A DNA stretch of 64,000 nucleotides from JAAYJG01 sp964450305 (GCA_964450305.1 CAYVFB010000008.1:5137-69136); one strand, 5' to 3'. Positions 1 to 8,619 are shown, counted from the first letter of the stretch. Program-made: numbers and translations. Notes: generated by a model from the letters alone, not told the origin.

Positions 1-289
1 TCTTTATTTTTACCATAGCATTTCTCCCGAATGGATTAGATTTCCGCAAAACAAAGCAACAGCTTGTTCCCGATATATTACTATATGGCGGCGAATAGAA
101 TATAATAACCACAGCGGTTGCAGCCACCCCGTTGTTTTTTCACACGCCGCAGTATGCATCACAACTGCGATATGATATAATAAAGGACATGTTGGCAGTA
201 ATTGCTGCCTGAAAAGTGCTGTCCGGTAATGACCGCATACTCTTGAAATTCATAAGGCCGTTTGCGGTTACGGTAGAATGGAGGTTGTC
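1..289 (+). promoter_or_regulatory. Upstream region of the Asp23 gene with a possible -10 element
   Basis: No convincing gene is seen in the first 289 bases. A TATGAT/TATAAT-like block lies at 171-181, about 110 nt before the first gene. No good -35 box sits 16-18 nt upstream, so the promoter call is weak. A very similar TATGATATAAT block precedes mutS2 at 4740-4750. Confidence 0.3.
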
Positions 290-754
290 ATGTCTGAACC
301 AAAGAACGCAAATAAGGCGCCTAATCAGCCTGAACAGGCGAAAGAGCAATTTATTACCGAACGGGAAGAAATGGGCGAAATCCGCATTTCCAGCGAGGTT
401 GTATCGGTAATTGCCAGTAATGCGGCGATGGAGGTTGAAGGCATTGCAAGCCTTGGCGGGGGAATTGCCGGGAACATTTCCCAGGTTCTCGGAAGAAAAA
501 ACCCATTTCGGGGAATTAAAGTAGAGGTCACTGAAAACCGCGAGGTAAACCTGGATCTGCACATTGTTGTGGAATACGGGGCACGCATTCCGGATGTCGC
601 CTGGAAGATCCAGGAGCGCATCAAGCATAATGTAGAATTGATGACCGGGCTTCATGTGCTGGAAATCAATATTCATGTGCAGGGGGTCAGCTTCGAAAAG
701 GAACCAAAAAAATTTGAGCCTGCGGGGCCTGCCGGGGAGATGAATCAGGAATAA
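290..754 (+). CDS. Asp23/Gls24 family envelope stress response protein
   Basis: A 154-residue Asp23/Gls24 (DUF322) protein. The family core runs from about residue 22 (GEIRISSEVVSVIASNAA) through the glycine-rich GIASLGGGIAG segment to the C-terminal beta-rich part ending near INIHVQGVSF. Family members are small cytosolic proteins linked to cell-envelope homeostasis and alkaline or general stress; no enzymatic activity is known. The start at 290 is chosen because GGAGG at 280-284 sits 5 nt upstream. An in-frame ATG at 278 lies before that ribosome binding site and is unlikely. The next gene starts 12 nt after the stop, so the two are probably co-transcribed. Confidence 0.9.
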   Translation: MSEPKNANKAPNQPEQAKEQFITEREEMGEIRISSEVVSVIASNAAMEVEGIASLGGGIAGNISQVLGRKNPFRGIKVEVTENREVNLDLHIVVEYGARIPDVAWKIQERIKHNVELMTGLHVLEINIHVQGVSFEKEPKKFEPAGPAGEMNQE

Positions 755-766
755 AGCGGGGGAGAT

Positions 767-1648
767 ATGTTCGGATACATCACGCCGGATAAGCCGGAAC
801 TGAAAATGTGGGAGTATGAAGTGTTCCGGGCCTATTATTGCGGTGTTTGCAAGGCCATTGCAAAACAGGCCGGACATCTCGGCCGGGTCATTTTAAGCTA
901 TGATACGGCTTTTTTGGCATTGCTTCTGGATTCTCTGCAGCCGGAGCCTATTCAGGGCGCCCGGAAAAGGTGCTTTGTACACCCTGTGAAAAAGAGGCTG
1001 ATGATAACCGGTAATGCAGCTGTAGGGTATGCATCAGACATAAATATTCTGCTTGCGTATTATAACCTGAGGGATAAATGGCAGGATGAGAAAAATCTGG
1101 TCGGGCCTGCCGGCATGCTGGTATTGCGCAAAGGCTTCAATCGTGTGAAAAAGAAATACCCCAAGCTTGCTCAGGATATTCACAATGAATTGGTGAGCCT
1201 TCAAAAGCTGGAGCAACAAAAATGTGAGCAGATTGATGAAGCAAGCGAGCCCTTTGCCGGGATCATGAAAAGTATTTTTGGCTTTTATGCCAAAGACACA
1301 GTTGCGAAGGAAGCGTTGGAATGGATAGGCTTTAATCTTGGCAAATGGGTTTATTTGTTGGATGCATATGACGATATTGAGGATAATATAAAAAGCGGAT
1401 CCTACAATCCGTTACTAACGCAATTCCAATATGAAAAAAAGGAAGATATTCAATCCTTCAAAAACAGGATCAGGGAGAAAACAGAGTTTATTCTGGTCTA
1501 TTCGCTCAGCGAAATGGAAAAAGCCTTCTCCTTGCTGGAGCCTCAAAAGAATCAGGGAATATTGGAAAATATTGTTTATCAGGGGCTTCTGGTGAGGACC
1601 AGGAGTGTGTTGAAGATAGGAGCAGGTTGTCATGAGAAATCCATATGA
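767..1648 (+). CDS. DUF5685 family protein
   Basis: A 293-residue protein matching DUF5685, a clostridial family of unknown function. It opens with MFGYITPDKPELK and the conserved YYCGVCKAI cysteine pair. A further Cys and His follow in RCFVHP, suggesting a possible metal site (inference). The rest is predicted helical, with a DAYDDIEDNIKSGSYNPL segment near the middle of the C-terminal half. There are no membrane segments. GGGGGAG lies just upstream of the ATG. Its stop lies 17 nt inside the next gene, which encodes a J-domain protein. That overlap suggests translational coupling and a shared role, perhaps in protein folding or quality control, but this is not shown. Confidence 0.8.
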   Translation: MFGYITPDKPELKMWEYEVFRAYYCGVCKAIAKQAGHLGRVILSYDTAFLALLLDSLQPEPIQGARKRCFVHPVKKRLMITGNAAVGYASDINILLAYYNLRDKWQDEKNLVGPAGMLVLRKGFNRVKKKYPKLAQDIHNELVSLQKLEQQKCEQIDEASEPFAGIMKSIFGFYAKDTVAKEALEWIGFNLGKWVYLLDAYDDIEDNIKSGSYNPLLTQFQYEKKEDIQSFKNRIREKTEFILVYSLSEMEKAFSLLEPQKNQGILENIVYQGLLVRTRSVLKIGAGCHEKSI

Positions 1649-2393
1649 AGTACTGGGATTGAAAGATGGTGCAAGTTTAGAGGAAATTAAAAAGGCCTAC
1701 CGGGATCTCGTCAAGAAATATCATCCCGACAGGTATATGGATAATCCTCTTTCAGATTTGGCTGAAGAAAAGCTTCGTGAAGTGAATGAGGCTTATGATA
1801 CGTTGATCAAAAACGCCGGGAACTCGTATTCCCAGCAAAGTTCCTATCAACAGCAGCGCCAACAGCAACAGCGTCAGCAGCAACAACGCCAGCAGCAACA
1901 GCAACAACGTCAACAGCAACAACAGCAACAACAGCAGCAACAGCAGCAACAGCAATATCAGTACCAGCAGCAGCAGAGGCAAAACACCGGTCCGCAAACG
2001 AACTATAGTTATGCCGATGAAAACGAAAAGTATTATCAGATAAAAATGATGATCCAGAATGGGAATTTTTATCAAGCCCAGCAAATGCTCGATTCAATCC
2101 AAAACAAGGGCGCTCAGTGGAATTATCTGCAGGGGTTGCTGTTTTTAAGACGCGGCTGGTATGACAGAGCCAATGTGCTTTTACGCAAAGCGGCTGAAAT
2201 GGAACCAAACAACATGGAATATCGAGATACGTTAAGCCGTGTAAACAACCAGTACAAAGGGTACCAGCACAATCCCCAGTTCTACAGAGGCGGGTATCGC
2301 CGGGATCCTGACATGTGCCAGATATGCAGTACTCTTTGGTGTGCCGACAGTCTGTGTGAATGCTGCGGTGGCGACTTAATCGGCTGCTGTTAG
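1632..2393 (+). CDS. J-domain protein with a long polyglutamine linker
   Basis: A 253-residue DnaJ-domain protein. The J domain covers residues 1-60, with the DnaK-stimulating HPD motif at residues 31-33. A glutamine-rich tract (about residues 68-116) is encoded by mixed CAG and CAA codons interrupted by Arg and Tyr. It is followed by a helical TPR-like region (residues about 130-205) and a cysteine-rich tail with CQIC, CADSLCECC and a final CC. J proteins recruit and activate DnaK; the rest here looks like a substrate- or partner-binding part. It is not a canonical DnaJ, because the G/F region and the four-repeat zinc finger are missing. The start overlaps the DUF5685 gene by 17 nt. Confidence 0.88.
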   Translation: MRNPYEVLGLKDGASLEEIKKAYRDLVKKYHPDRYMDNPLSDLAEEKLREVNEAYDTLIKNAGNSYSQQSSYQQQRQQQQRQQQQRQQQQQQRQQQQQQQQQQQQQQQYQYQQQQRQNTGPQTNYSYADENEKYYQIKMMIQNGNFYQAQQMLDSIQNKGAQWNYLQGLLFLRRGWYDRANVLLRKAAEMEPNNMEYRDTLSRVNNQYKGYQHNPQFYRGGYRRDPDMCQICSTLWCADSLCECCGGDLIGCC

Positions 2394-2487
2394 CCAGGTT
2401 CCGGGGAAGGCTCTTGCCTCAAAGCTGTATCCATTGCAACTTTGTAATCCCGGACTGGAATGAACTAATGGTTCGCATGGGAGAAGC

Positions 2488-3036
2488 ATGGATAAATCGA
2501 GCAAACCTAATTCAAAAAAAATAGCACTTGCAGGAATATTAACCGCCTTGGGGGCGGCAGCACTTTTCCTTGAAAACCTTATTCCCACCGGGAAGCTGGG
2601 CTTTTATGTTCTTGCCGGCTTCATTCTTTCAGTGGTGATCATGGAATGCGGCTTTTCCTTTGGGTGGCTCAGTTATGTGGCGGTCAGCATTATTGCTTTC
2701 CTCCTGGTGCCTGAAAAAACCGCAGTGCTCCCCTATGTTCTGTTTTTCGGTATTTATTCCCTGGTGAAAAGTCATATCGAGCAAGTCAACAAGCTCATCG
2801 TCGAGTGGGTGCTGAAATTCACGTTTTTTAACTTATCTTTGTTCATCATGTGGAAAATTGCTGAACAACTGTTGGAACTGATTCCTCCAAAGCTTGTTCA
2901 GTCTCTTCCTGCCTATGGGTTGGTGCTTGTCCTCCAGGCAGCCTTCTTTGCCTTTGATTGGATTTTTACCTTCTGGACTCAGTATTACCTGAAAAAAATT
3001 TCTACCAAGATTCACAGTACAGATTCCGTACTATAG
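2488..3036 (+). CDS. Multi-spanning membrane protein, ECF S-component-like
   Basis: A 182-residue integral membrane protein with about five hydrophobic segments: near residues 12-30, 36-55, 58-90, 105-125 and 145-165. There is a short basic N-terminus (KPNSKKIALAGILTALGAA). The AGILTALGAA start resembles substrate-binding S components of ECF vitamin transporters and related clostridial membrane proteins, but no substrate motif is recognised. GGGAGAAG precedes the ATG. It follows the J-protein gene by 94 nt on the same strand. The function is unknown. Confidence 0.7.
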   Translation: MDKSSKPNSKKIALAGILTALGAAALFLENLIPTGKLGFYVLAGFILSVVIMECGFSFGWLSYVAVSIIAFLLVPEKTAVLPYVLFFGIYSLVKSHIEQVNKLIVEWVLKFTFFNLSLFIMWKIAEQLLELIPPKLVQSLPAYGLVLVLQAAFFAFDWIFTFWTQYYLKKISTKIHSTDSVL

Positions 3037-3053
3037 CACTATTTCTATGGCAA

Positions 3054-3219
3054 GCCAGTTTTTCTGCCCCCATAGCAAAGTTTCCTGCTCTGTACCACAG
3101 TTTCAGCCGTCATAACATAGCTTCCCGCTCCGTACCCCAGTTTCTGCCCCATACCGAAGCTTCCTCTTTCAGCACCCCAGTTTCTGCCACCATTGCAAAG
3201 CTTCCCCCTTTAGCGCCAG
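3054..3219. repeat. Degenerate tandem repeat, about 40 bp, four copies plus a fragment
   Basis: Units each beginning with a CCAGTTTCTG-like motif and containing a (C)AAAGCTTCC-like block start at 3054, 3096, 3136, 3176 and 3215. The spacings are 42, 40, 40 and 39. The array begins 17 nt after the stop of the membrane-protein gene. It is not coding in any convincing way and fills most of the gap before the amidase gene. Confidence 0.8.
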
Positions 3220-3365
3220 TCTCATTGCTCTAGAACCATGTTAAGTTAACATAACATTTCCGTTAAGAGTTTTGTATTTCCGTTACAGTTCCATGAATAC
3301 GCTTGTATTCCCGAATAAATTATGTAAACATAGAACTGTCACTATCTGTACAGGAGGCAACTGTA

Positions 3366-4421
3366 GTGCTGAAAAAGGGCTTTATCCTCTTATTTTTGAT
3401 GATCTTATTTTGCGGAGCGCTTCCAATTTCAGCAACGGACTATGATGGAAATATCCCCTATGATGCCCGTTTATGGGTAGACAACCAGCTTGTGGAAACC
3501 GAATCAGGTTTCCTTACACAAAAAGGAAACATGCTGGTTCCCGTTTCAACTGTTGAAAGGATGGGTGCATCCTTCCAATGGGATCCGGAAGAATGGATGA
3601 TTCGTATTACATCTGAAAACCGGAGACTGGTCATGTATGTGAACAATTTTCAATGCGCCAATGGTACGAAGGTAGAAAAAATGCCTGCGCAGCCAACATT
3701 GCTTCAGGGTACAGTCATGATCCCCCTGAGATATGTCGCTGAGAATTTGGGAGCAGCAGTCCTTTGGGGCGGAAAAGACATTTATGTTTCAACAACAGGA
3801 GAACTCCCTGTTGTTGGGCAGCAAAACCCGGACGCACAAGAGACAAACACAGAGAAAGCCTTACCAATGAAAAAGACGATTGTGTTGGATCCGGGGCATG
3901 GGGGCAGCAACCCCGGCGCTGTGGCCGGAAAGGTTCAGGAAAAGGATTTAAACCTGAAGGTTTCCAAAATTCTGAAGGGCATGCTGGAAGAGGCTGGATT
4001 GACCGTCTACATGACTCGTTCAGAAGACAAAGATGTAGGTTTATACACCAGGGTGGATATTGCAAATTATCTGAATGCAGACTTGTTTGTCAGTATTCAT
4101 CACAATGCCTCACCAGACACAGCAGCCCAGGGCTTGATGACCCTGTATTATCCATCATCGTCATCGTATCAAAAGATGAATGGCCAGAAACTGGCGCAAA
4201 TCGTACAAAAGAATTTGGTAAGGGAACTAAAGACAAAGGACTGGGGGATTTTCCCCAGACCCAACCTGGTCGTCACCAGACAGACAAAAATGCCTGCGGT
4301 CATTACCGAACTTGGCTTTATGACCAATAAAGCCGAGCTGGAGAAGTTGGTTACATATCAGTTTCAAAAGCAAGCGGCGCAGGCCCTGTATGCAAGTATA
4401 GTTGAAGCGCTTACGCAATAG
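3366..4421 (+). CDS. Secreted N-acetylmuramoyl-L-alanine amidase with copper amine oxidase-like N domain
   Basis: A 351-residue exported cell-wall hydrolase. It has a signal peptide (LKKGFILLFLMILFCGALPISA). A copper amine oxidase N-terminal-like domain (about residues 30-150, with WVDNQLVETESGF and MIPLRYVAENLGA) is a common wall-associated module in Firmicutes. An Amidase_3 domain covers about residues 170-350. Zinc and catalytic residues are visible in VLDPGHGG (His), the Glu of VQEKDLNL, SIHHNAS (His) and the TELGFM glutamate. It cleaves the amide bond between MurNAc and the stem peptide. The GTG start at 3366 is chosen because GGAGG lies at 3353-3357. A rho-independent terminator follows at once. 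Confidence 0.9.
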   Translation: MLKKGFILLFLMILFCGALPISATDYDGNIPYDARLWVDNQLVETESGFLTQKGNMLVPVSTVERMGASFQWDPEEWMIRITSENRRLVMYVNNFQCANGTKVEKMPAQPTLLQGTVMIPLRYVAENLGAAVLWGGKDIYVSTTGELPVVGQQNPDAQETNTEKALPMKKTIVLDPGHGGSNPGAVAGKVQEKDLNLKVSKILKGMLEEAGLTVYMTRSEDKDVGLYTRVDIANYLNADLFVSIHHNASPDTAAQGLMTLYYPSSSSYQKMNGQKLAQIVQKNLVRELKTKDWGIFPRPNLVVTRQTKMPAVITELGFMTNKAELEKLVTYQFQKQAAQALYASIVEALTQ

Positions 4422-4445
4422 ACGGGCAAAAGCCCGTTTTTTTTT
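4422..4445 (+). terminator. Rho-independent terminator after the amidase gene
   Basis: The stem ACGGGC/GCCCGT (4422-4427 and 4432-4437) with an AAAA loop is followed by a run of nine T. It starts directly after the stop codon. Confidence 0.88.
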
Positions 4446-4474
4446 GCTCAAATTTGATTTCTCTGCAAAAACGC

Positions 4475-4600
4475 GATGATATTCGAATGTGGTGGAATCA
4501 ATGAATAAAAGAATGTTATTACCAGAGATGATATCCGAGTGAATGTGGTGGAATCAATGAATAAAAGAATGTTATATCCAGAAATGATACTCGAGTAAAT
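4475..4600 (+). repeat. Direct repeats carrying two tandem 13-codon ORFs
   Basis: Two 35-nt blocks beginning GAATGTGGTGGAATC, at 4485 and 4541, are identical and 56 bp apart. A decayed third copy starts near 4583. Each of the first two copies holds ATG-AAT-AAA-AGA-ATG and closes after 13 codons (4501-4542 and 4557-4598), encoding MNKRMLLPEMISE and MNKRMLYPEMILE. Only a weak GGTGG precedes each ATG. Whether they are translated is unknown. Confidence 0.7.
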
Positions 4601-4739
4601 GTAGTGAAATCCTTCCAATAAATAAAGGACTTTCTACCACTAAAAACAGCGGATAAAGCTTTAGCATGGAGAAAAAACAATTATACACAAAGAGTGCGTC
4701 TGTGTTTGTGTTGCTTAAGCTTTCCCGCAGTGATACCGG

Positions 4740-4750
4740 TATGATATAAT
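4740..4750 (+). promoter_or_regulatory. Possible -10 region for mutS2
   Basis: TATGATATAAT lies 111 nt before the mutS2 start in an otherwise gene-free stretch (4446-4860). No good -35 box is found at 16-18 nt. The block resembles the one at 171-181. Confidence 0.35.
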
Positions 4751-4860
4751 GTGTAAGCAGTTATTAAGCGAATTCCAGTAAAGCTTTGGCTTATTCCACG
4801 AATATCCGGTTCAGGGCTGAAGCTGTAGCAAGTTTAAATGATAGAACGGAAGGTTTTGAA

Positions 4861-7242
4861 ATGACTGAAAAGGTTCTCCGGGTTCTTGAATATGATAAAA
4901 TCACCGAAAGGCTGGCTGAAAGGGCATCCAGCCAGCTGGGCAAGGAACTGGCATCTGCTTTGGTGCCATTTACACGGCTTGAACAGGTTCAATCCGAACA
5001 GAAGGAAACCACGGATGCGGTTACCTGTATATTAAGGAAGGGTTCACCGCCATTAGGGGGCATTCATGATATCCGATCACAAATACGCCGCGCGGAGGCC
5101 GGGGGAATACTGAACCCTGGGGAATTGCTGAAGATAGCCGATGTTCTGCGCGTATCAAGGCGATTGAAGGCCTATCTGACCGAAGATAAAATGGAGCTGG
5201 CCCAGACCAATGCTGTGGCCGTGCTGTGCGGCAGCCTTGGGACGAACAGGACCCTGGAAGAAAGGCTGACACAATCAGTCGAGTCTGAGGATACCTTATC
5301 TGACTTTGCAAGCCCGCTACTGGCCTCTATCCGCAGAAGCATTCGTCGTGCGCAGGACTCCATCAAGGAAAAACTAAACCACATCATCCATTCGGCACAG
5401 AATAAAAAGTATATGCAGGATGCCGTGGTTACCCTCAGGGGGGATCGCTATGTCGTCCCTGTAAAGCAGGAGCACCGGAGCCAGATCCCCGGTCTGGTAC
5501 ATGATATGTCTTCCAGCGGGGCTACGCTGTTTGTTGAACCCATGGCAGTTGTTGAAGCGAACAACGAAATCCGTCAACTCAGAAGCAAGGAAGAGCAGGA
5601 AGTGGAGCGTATTCTGCTGGAACTGACCGCAGAGGTGGCAGAAATCGGTGGCATGCTGCAGGAAAACGCCGAACTGCTGGCAAGAATTGATTTTGCCTTT
5701 GCGAAAGCCCGGTTAAGCCTGGATATGAAAGCAACGGAACCAGTGCTCAACCGGGAGCGCCGCATTGTGATAAAAAGAGGCCGACATCCGCTGATTGACC
5801 CCAAATTGGTCGTTCCCATAGACATTGACCTGGGAGGCTCCTTTTCGACGATGGTGATCACCGGCCCGAATACGGGCGGTAAAACTGTGACCCTGAAAAC
5901 CACAGGCCTTTTTGTGCTGATGAGCCAGGCCGGGCTGCATATTCCAGCGGCTGACCAAAGTGAAATGGGCATATTCCGTCAGGTGTTCGCAGATATTGGC
6001 GACGAGCAGAGCATTGAACAAAGCCTCAGCACCTTTTCCTCCCATATGACCAATATCGTTCAGATTCTGAAAAATGTAGACCAGGATTCACTGGTTCTGT
6101 TCGACGAGCTTGGTGCAGGGACCGACCCGACCGAGGGGGCAGCCCTTGCCACGGCCATCCTCGACACCCTGACCAAAAGGGAAATCAGGGCTATGGCAAC
6201 CACCCATTACAGCGAATTAAAGCTGTATGCCATGTCCACAGAAGGGGTTCAGAATGCCTGCTGTGAGTTTAATGTGGAAACCCTTCGTCCCACATACCGG
6301 CTTCTGGTTGGAATACCGGGAAGAAGCAACGCCTTTGCCATCTCCAAAAGGCTGGGCCTGGGTGATGACATCATCGGTGAAGCCCGGAACTTTTTAAAGG
6401 GTGAGGACATCCAGTTCGAGGAGCTTCTTTCGGATATACAGAAAAACCGTATGGCCGCTGAAAAGGAACGGGAGCAGGCCGAAAGGGATAAAAGAGAGAT
6501 TGAGCGGCTGAAAGAGAGTTCTGAAGACGAAAAAAGGCGGACAGAAAACGAAAAACAGGCCATTTTGAATAAAGCGAGGCAGGAAGCCAGAAGAGTACTG
6601 ACCGAAGCAAAACGGGAAGCCGATGAAATCATGGAGCGGCTAAAGGAGCTTGAGAAAAACCACCAGCAAATGATCGAAAACCAGGAACTGATGGCCGTGA
6701 GGCAAAACATCCGCCAAAAGGTGGATGAGCTGGATCACCAGCTGGCGGAATCAGTGCTGCCGCGCAAAGGGTTTGCAAAGCCGCCCGAAAACCTGAAAGC
6801 CGGTGACACCGTCATGATTTTAAACCTGAACCAAAAAGGTATAGCACTCGAAGCGCCCGACAAGGACGGTCAGGTGCAGATTCAGGCCGGCATTATGAAG
6901 ATTAAGGTGCATGTTACCCAACTGCGTGCAGTGGATGAGCAGAAGGAACTGACAGATACCATCCAAAGTGCGAGGGTAACCGGTGTTAAAACAGGCAGTG
7001 TGAAGCTCGAATTGGATATTCGGGGTCACAATATCGAGGAAGCCATGGTGAAGGTGGACAAGTACATCGATGAAGCCGTCATCGCAGGGCTTCATGAGGT
7101 GTCCATCATTCATGGCAAGGGAACCGGCGCACTGAGAAAGGGGATTCAGGATTTCCTGAAAACCCATGCCCATGTTGGGTCTTTCCGTATTGGCAAGTAC
7201 GGAGAGGGTGAAACCGGTGTCACCATCGTTACCCTGAAATAG
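4861..7242 (+). CDS. mutS2: Endonuclease MutS2
   Basis: A 793-residue MutS2, the usual family length. It has no mismatch-recognition domain I. The core/clamp region is followed by the MutS ATPase with Walker A ITGPNTGGKT (about residues 331-340), Walker B LVLFDELGAGTDPTEGAALA and the TTHYSELK switch. A long charged coiled coil (about residues 515-625), a KOW-like segment and a C-terminal Smr nuclease domain (about residues 715-793, LDIRGHNIEEA ... IIHGKGTGALR) follow. MutS2 acts on branched DNA to suppress recombination, and in Bacillus it rescues collided ribosomes. The ATG at 4861 is chosen for GGAAGG at 4848-4853; the frame stays open upstream to a TTG at 4786, but without a ribosome site. 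Confidence 0.97.
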   Translation: MTEKVLRVLEYDKITERLAERASSQLGKELASALVPFTRLEQVQSEQKETTDAVTCILRKGSPPLGGIHDIRSQIRRAEAGGILNPGELLKIADVLRVSRRLKAYLTEDKMELAQTNAVAVLCGSLGTNRTLEERLTQSVESEDTLSDFASPLLASIRRSIRRAQDSIKEKLNHIIHSAQNKKYMQDAVVTLRGDRYVVPVKQEHRSQIPGLVHDMSSSGATLFVEPMAVVEANNEIRQLRSKEEQEVERILLELTAEVAEIGGMLQENAELLARIDFAFAKARLSLDMKATEPVLNRERRIVIKRGRHPLIDPKLVVPIDIDLGGSFSTMVITGPNTGGKTVTLKTTGLFVLMSQAGLHIPAADQSEMGIFRQVFADIGDEQSIEQSLSTFSSHMTNIVQILKNVDQDSLVLFDELGAGTDPTEGAALATAILDTLTKREIRAMATTHYSELKLYAMSTEGVQNACCEFNVETLRPTYRLLVGIPGRSNAFAISKRLGLGDDIIGEARNFLKGEDIQFEELLSDIQKNRMAAEKEREQAERDKREIERLKESSEDEKRRTENEKQAILNKARQEARRVLTEAKREADEIMERLKELEKNHQQMIENQELMAVRQNIRQKVDELDHQLAESVLPRKGFAKPPENLKAGDTVMILNLNQKGIALEAPDKDGQVQIQAGIMKIKVHVTQLRAVDEQKELTDTIQSARVTGVKTGSVKLELDIRGHNIEEAMVKVDKYIDEAVIAGLHEVSIIHGKGTGALRKGIQDFLKTHAHVGSFRIGKYGEGETGVTIVTLK

Positions 7243-7249
7243 CTGTGTT

Positions 7250-7282
7250 GCCAGGGGGCATTCCGTGAGGAAAACCCCTGGC
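7250..7282. terminator. Stem-loop between mutS2 and the aldo/keto reductase gene
   Basis: An 8-bp GC-rich stem GCCAGGGG/CCCCTGGC with a 17-nt loop sits 8 nt after the mutS2 stop, between convergent genes. It is not followed by a clear T run, so terminator function is only likely. Confidence 0.4.
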
Positions 7283-7401
7283 TTAAAGCTTGTCAGCAGG
7301 CATGGAGACCGTTCGGAAAAGCATATTTATTCATAAGACACTACTTTCCATGGCTTGAAACCCGCATAGTTCCGCTCATTTTTACATGCTTATTCGTGTA
7401 T

Positions 7402-8397
7402 CTACAGAGTCAACGGACTTTCCGAGCCGGCTCCTAGATAGACATACTTTTTCATATTGTTCAGATTTTCAACCGTTTCACGATCCAGTATCAAATCGCA
7501 GCTTTTTATACCCTGCTCCAATTGCTGCTGGTTGCTGAAGGATACGATGGGAACCGTTGCAAAGCTCTGATGCATCAGAAAAGCCAGTTCCAGTTCCGAC
7601 AGACTGCAATTGAGGGAATGGGCTTTATGCGTCAATTCTGCAAATATGCGCTCATTGGACGGGTTGGAATACCATCTGGCTGTTTGTGCCGGCATGGATT
7701 GACCTGTCGCCTTTTTTGTAAAATACCCTTTTGCCAAAGCAGTATAAGCCATTACATTCAGGCCTGTTTCACAATGGTGTTTATAGAACTCTCTATCCAT
7801 CAGCACCAGTGTTTTATCACTGATATTGTATTCATTGATATCAGCCAGGCTGTACATGATCTGGTTGCAGACAAACCCCGGAAAATCTTGCCTGCGAACC
7901 TGTTGAATGCGGCTCGGGGGCCAGTTAGAACACCCGTAATAACGGATCTTCCCATTCGCCCGGGCCTGTTCAAGAACACCCAGCAATTCCTCAGCAGGAA
8001 TATCGGGATTATCCCGATGATAAAAATACAGGTCAATGTAATCGGTATTCAAAAACTGCAGGCTTTCGTCCAGATCCTTCAGGATATCCTTTGGGGTAGC
8101 CCTGGAAACATGGAATTGCGCCAGGTCTGGATGCCCTCCTTTTGTACTGATCACGATTTTGTGTCTTAGCCCTGATTTTTTCAGCCAGGCACCAATGATC
8201 CTTTCACTGATCCCTTTGGGGCCAGGAACCCAGTCACCGTAAATATGTGCGGTATCAATAAAATTTCCGCCATTATCCGTAAAAAAACTCATCTGGGATT
8301 CGGCGGTCCCTTCGTCGATGACCGTCCCAAAATTGACCGTCCCCAGGCTGATTTTCGATACCGTTAAAGAAGTATCTTTCAATAATACATTTTTCAT
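7402..8397 (-). CDS. Aldo/keto reductase
   Basis: A 331-residue NAD(P)H-dependent aldo/keto reductase with a TIM-barrel fold. The catalytic tetrad is visible: Asp and Tyr in FIDTAHIYG, Lys in ISTKGG and His in YFYHRD. The GCSNWPPSRIQQ segment and the C-terminal cofactor-binding part (VPIVSFSNQQQLEQGI) also fit. The length is typical. The substrate cannot be deduced. On the minus strand AGGTGG precedes the ATG. It is transcribed alone, convergent with mutS2. Its upstream region holds a 66-bp perfect palindrome shared with the divergent iorA side. Confidence 0.9.
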   Translation of the reverse strand: MKNVLLKDTSLTVSKISLGTVNFGTVIDEGTAESQMSFFTDNGGNFIDTAHIYGDWVPGPKGISERIIGAWLKKSGLRHKIVISTKGGHPDLAQFHVSRATPKDILKDLDESLQFLNTDYIDLYFYHRDNPDIPAEELLGVLEQARANGKIRYYGCSNWPPSRIQQVRRQDFPGFVCNQIMYSLADINEYNISDKTLVLMDREFYKHHCETGLNVMAYTALAKGYFTKKATGQSMPAQTARWYSNPSNERIFAELTHKAHSLNCSLSELELAFLMHQSFATVPIVSFSNQQQLEQGIKSCDLILDRETVENLNNMKKYVYLGAGSESPLTL

Positions 8398-8452
8398 GAT
8401 TCCACCTGCTTCCTGTGAAGGTTATGTAACTGCATGACATATTATTACCACC

Positions 8453-8518
8453 ATATTTACAAGAGGGACAGGTACCTTTGCAAATATTTGCAAAGGTACC
8501 TGTCCCTCTTGTAAATAT
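8453..8518. repeat. Perfect 66-bp palindrome, REP-like
   Basis: Two 33-nt arms without a spacer meet at 8485/8486 in CAAATATTTG. Each arm contains GGGACAGGTACC. It lies in the divergent gap between the aldo/keto reductase and iorA, 74 nt upstream of the iorA -35 box. The GGGACAGG-type core is typical of REP elements that spread in clostridial genomes (established in general, not verified here). Confidence 0.9.
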
Positions 8519-8591
8519 CAACTGGAACCAAATCTTACGGTTACGCGTAGGTAGTTGAGCCTGTATGCCCTTTTTTTCTTGCAGTATTCTA

Positions 8592-8619
8592 TTTACATAC
8601 CAGCCGAATCATGTATAAT
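8592..8619 (+). promoter_or_regulatory. Sigma-A-type promoter for the ior-paaK operon
   Basis: TTTACA (8592-8597), a 16-nt spacer and TATAAT (8614-8619) lie about 58 nt upstream of the iorA start. The match to consensus is close. Confidence 0.75.

Noticed and set aside
1752..2208. Long minus-strand frames rich in Leu or Ala/Val opposite the poly-Q tract
   Set aside because: They are produced by the CAG/CAA repeat read on the other strand, have no ribosome sites and match no family.
3054..3219. CRISPR array
   Set aside because: The units are degenerate and contiguous, with no unique spacers, no leader and no cas genes in the window.
2958..3233. A 91-codon plus-strand frame running from the membrane-protein gene into the 40-bp repeats
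   Set aside because: It has no ribosome site, overlaps a real gene out of frame and simply translates the repeat.
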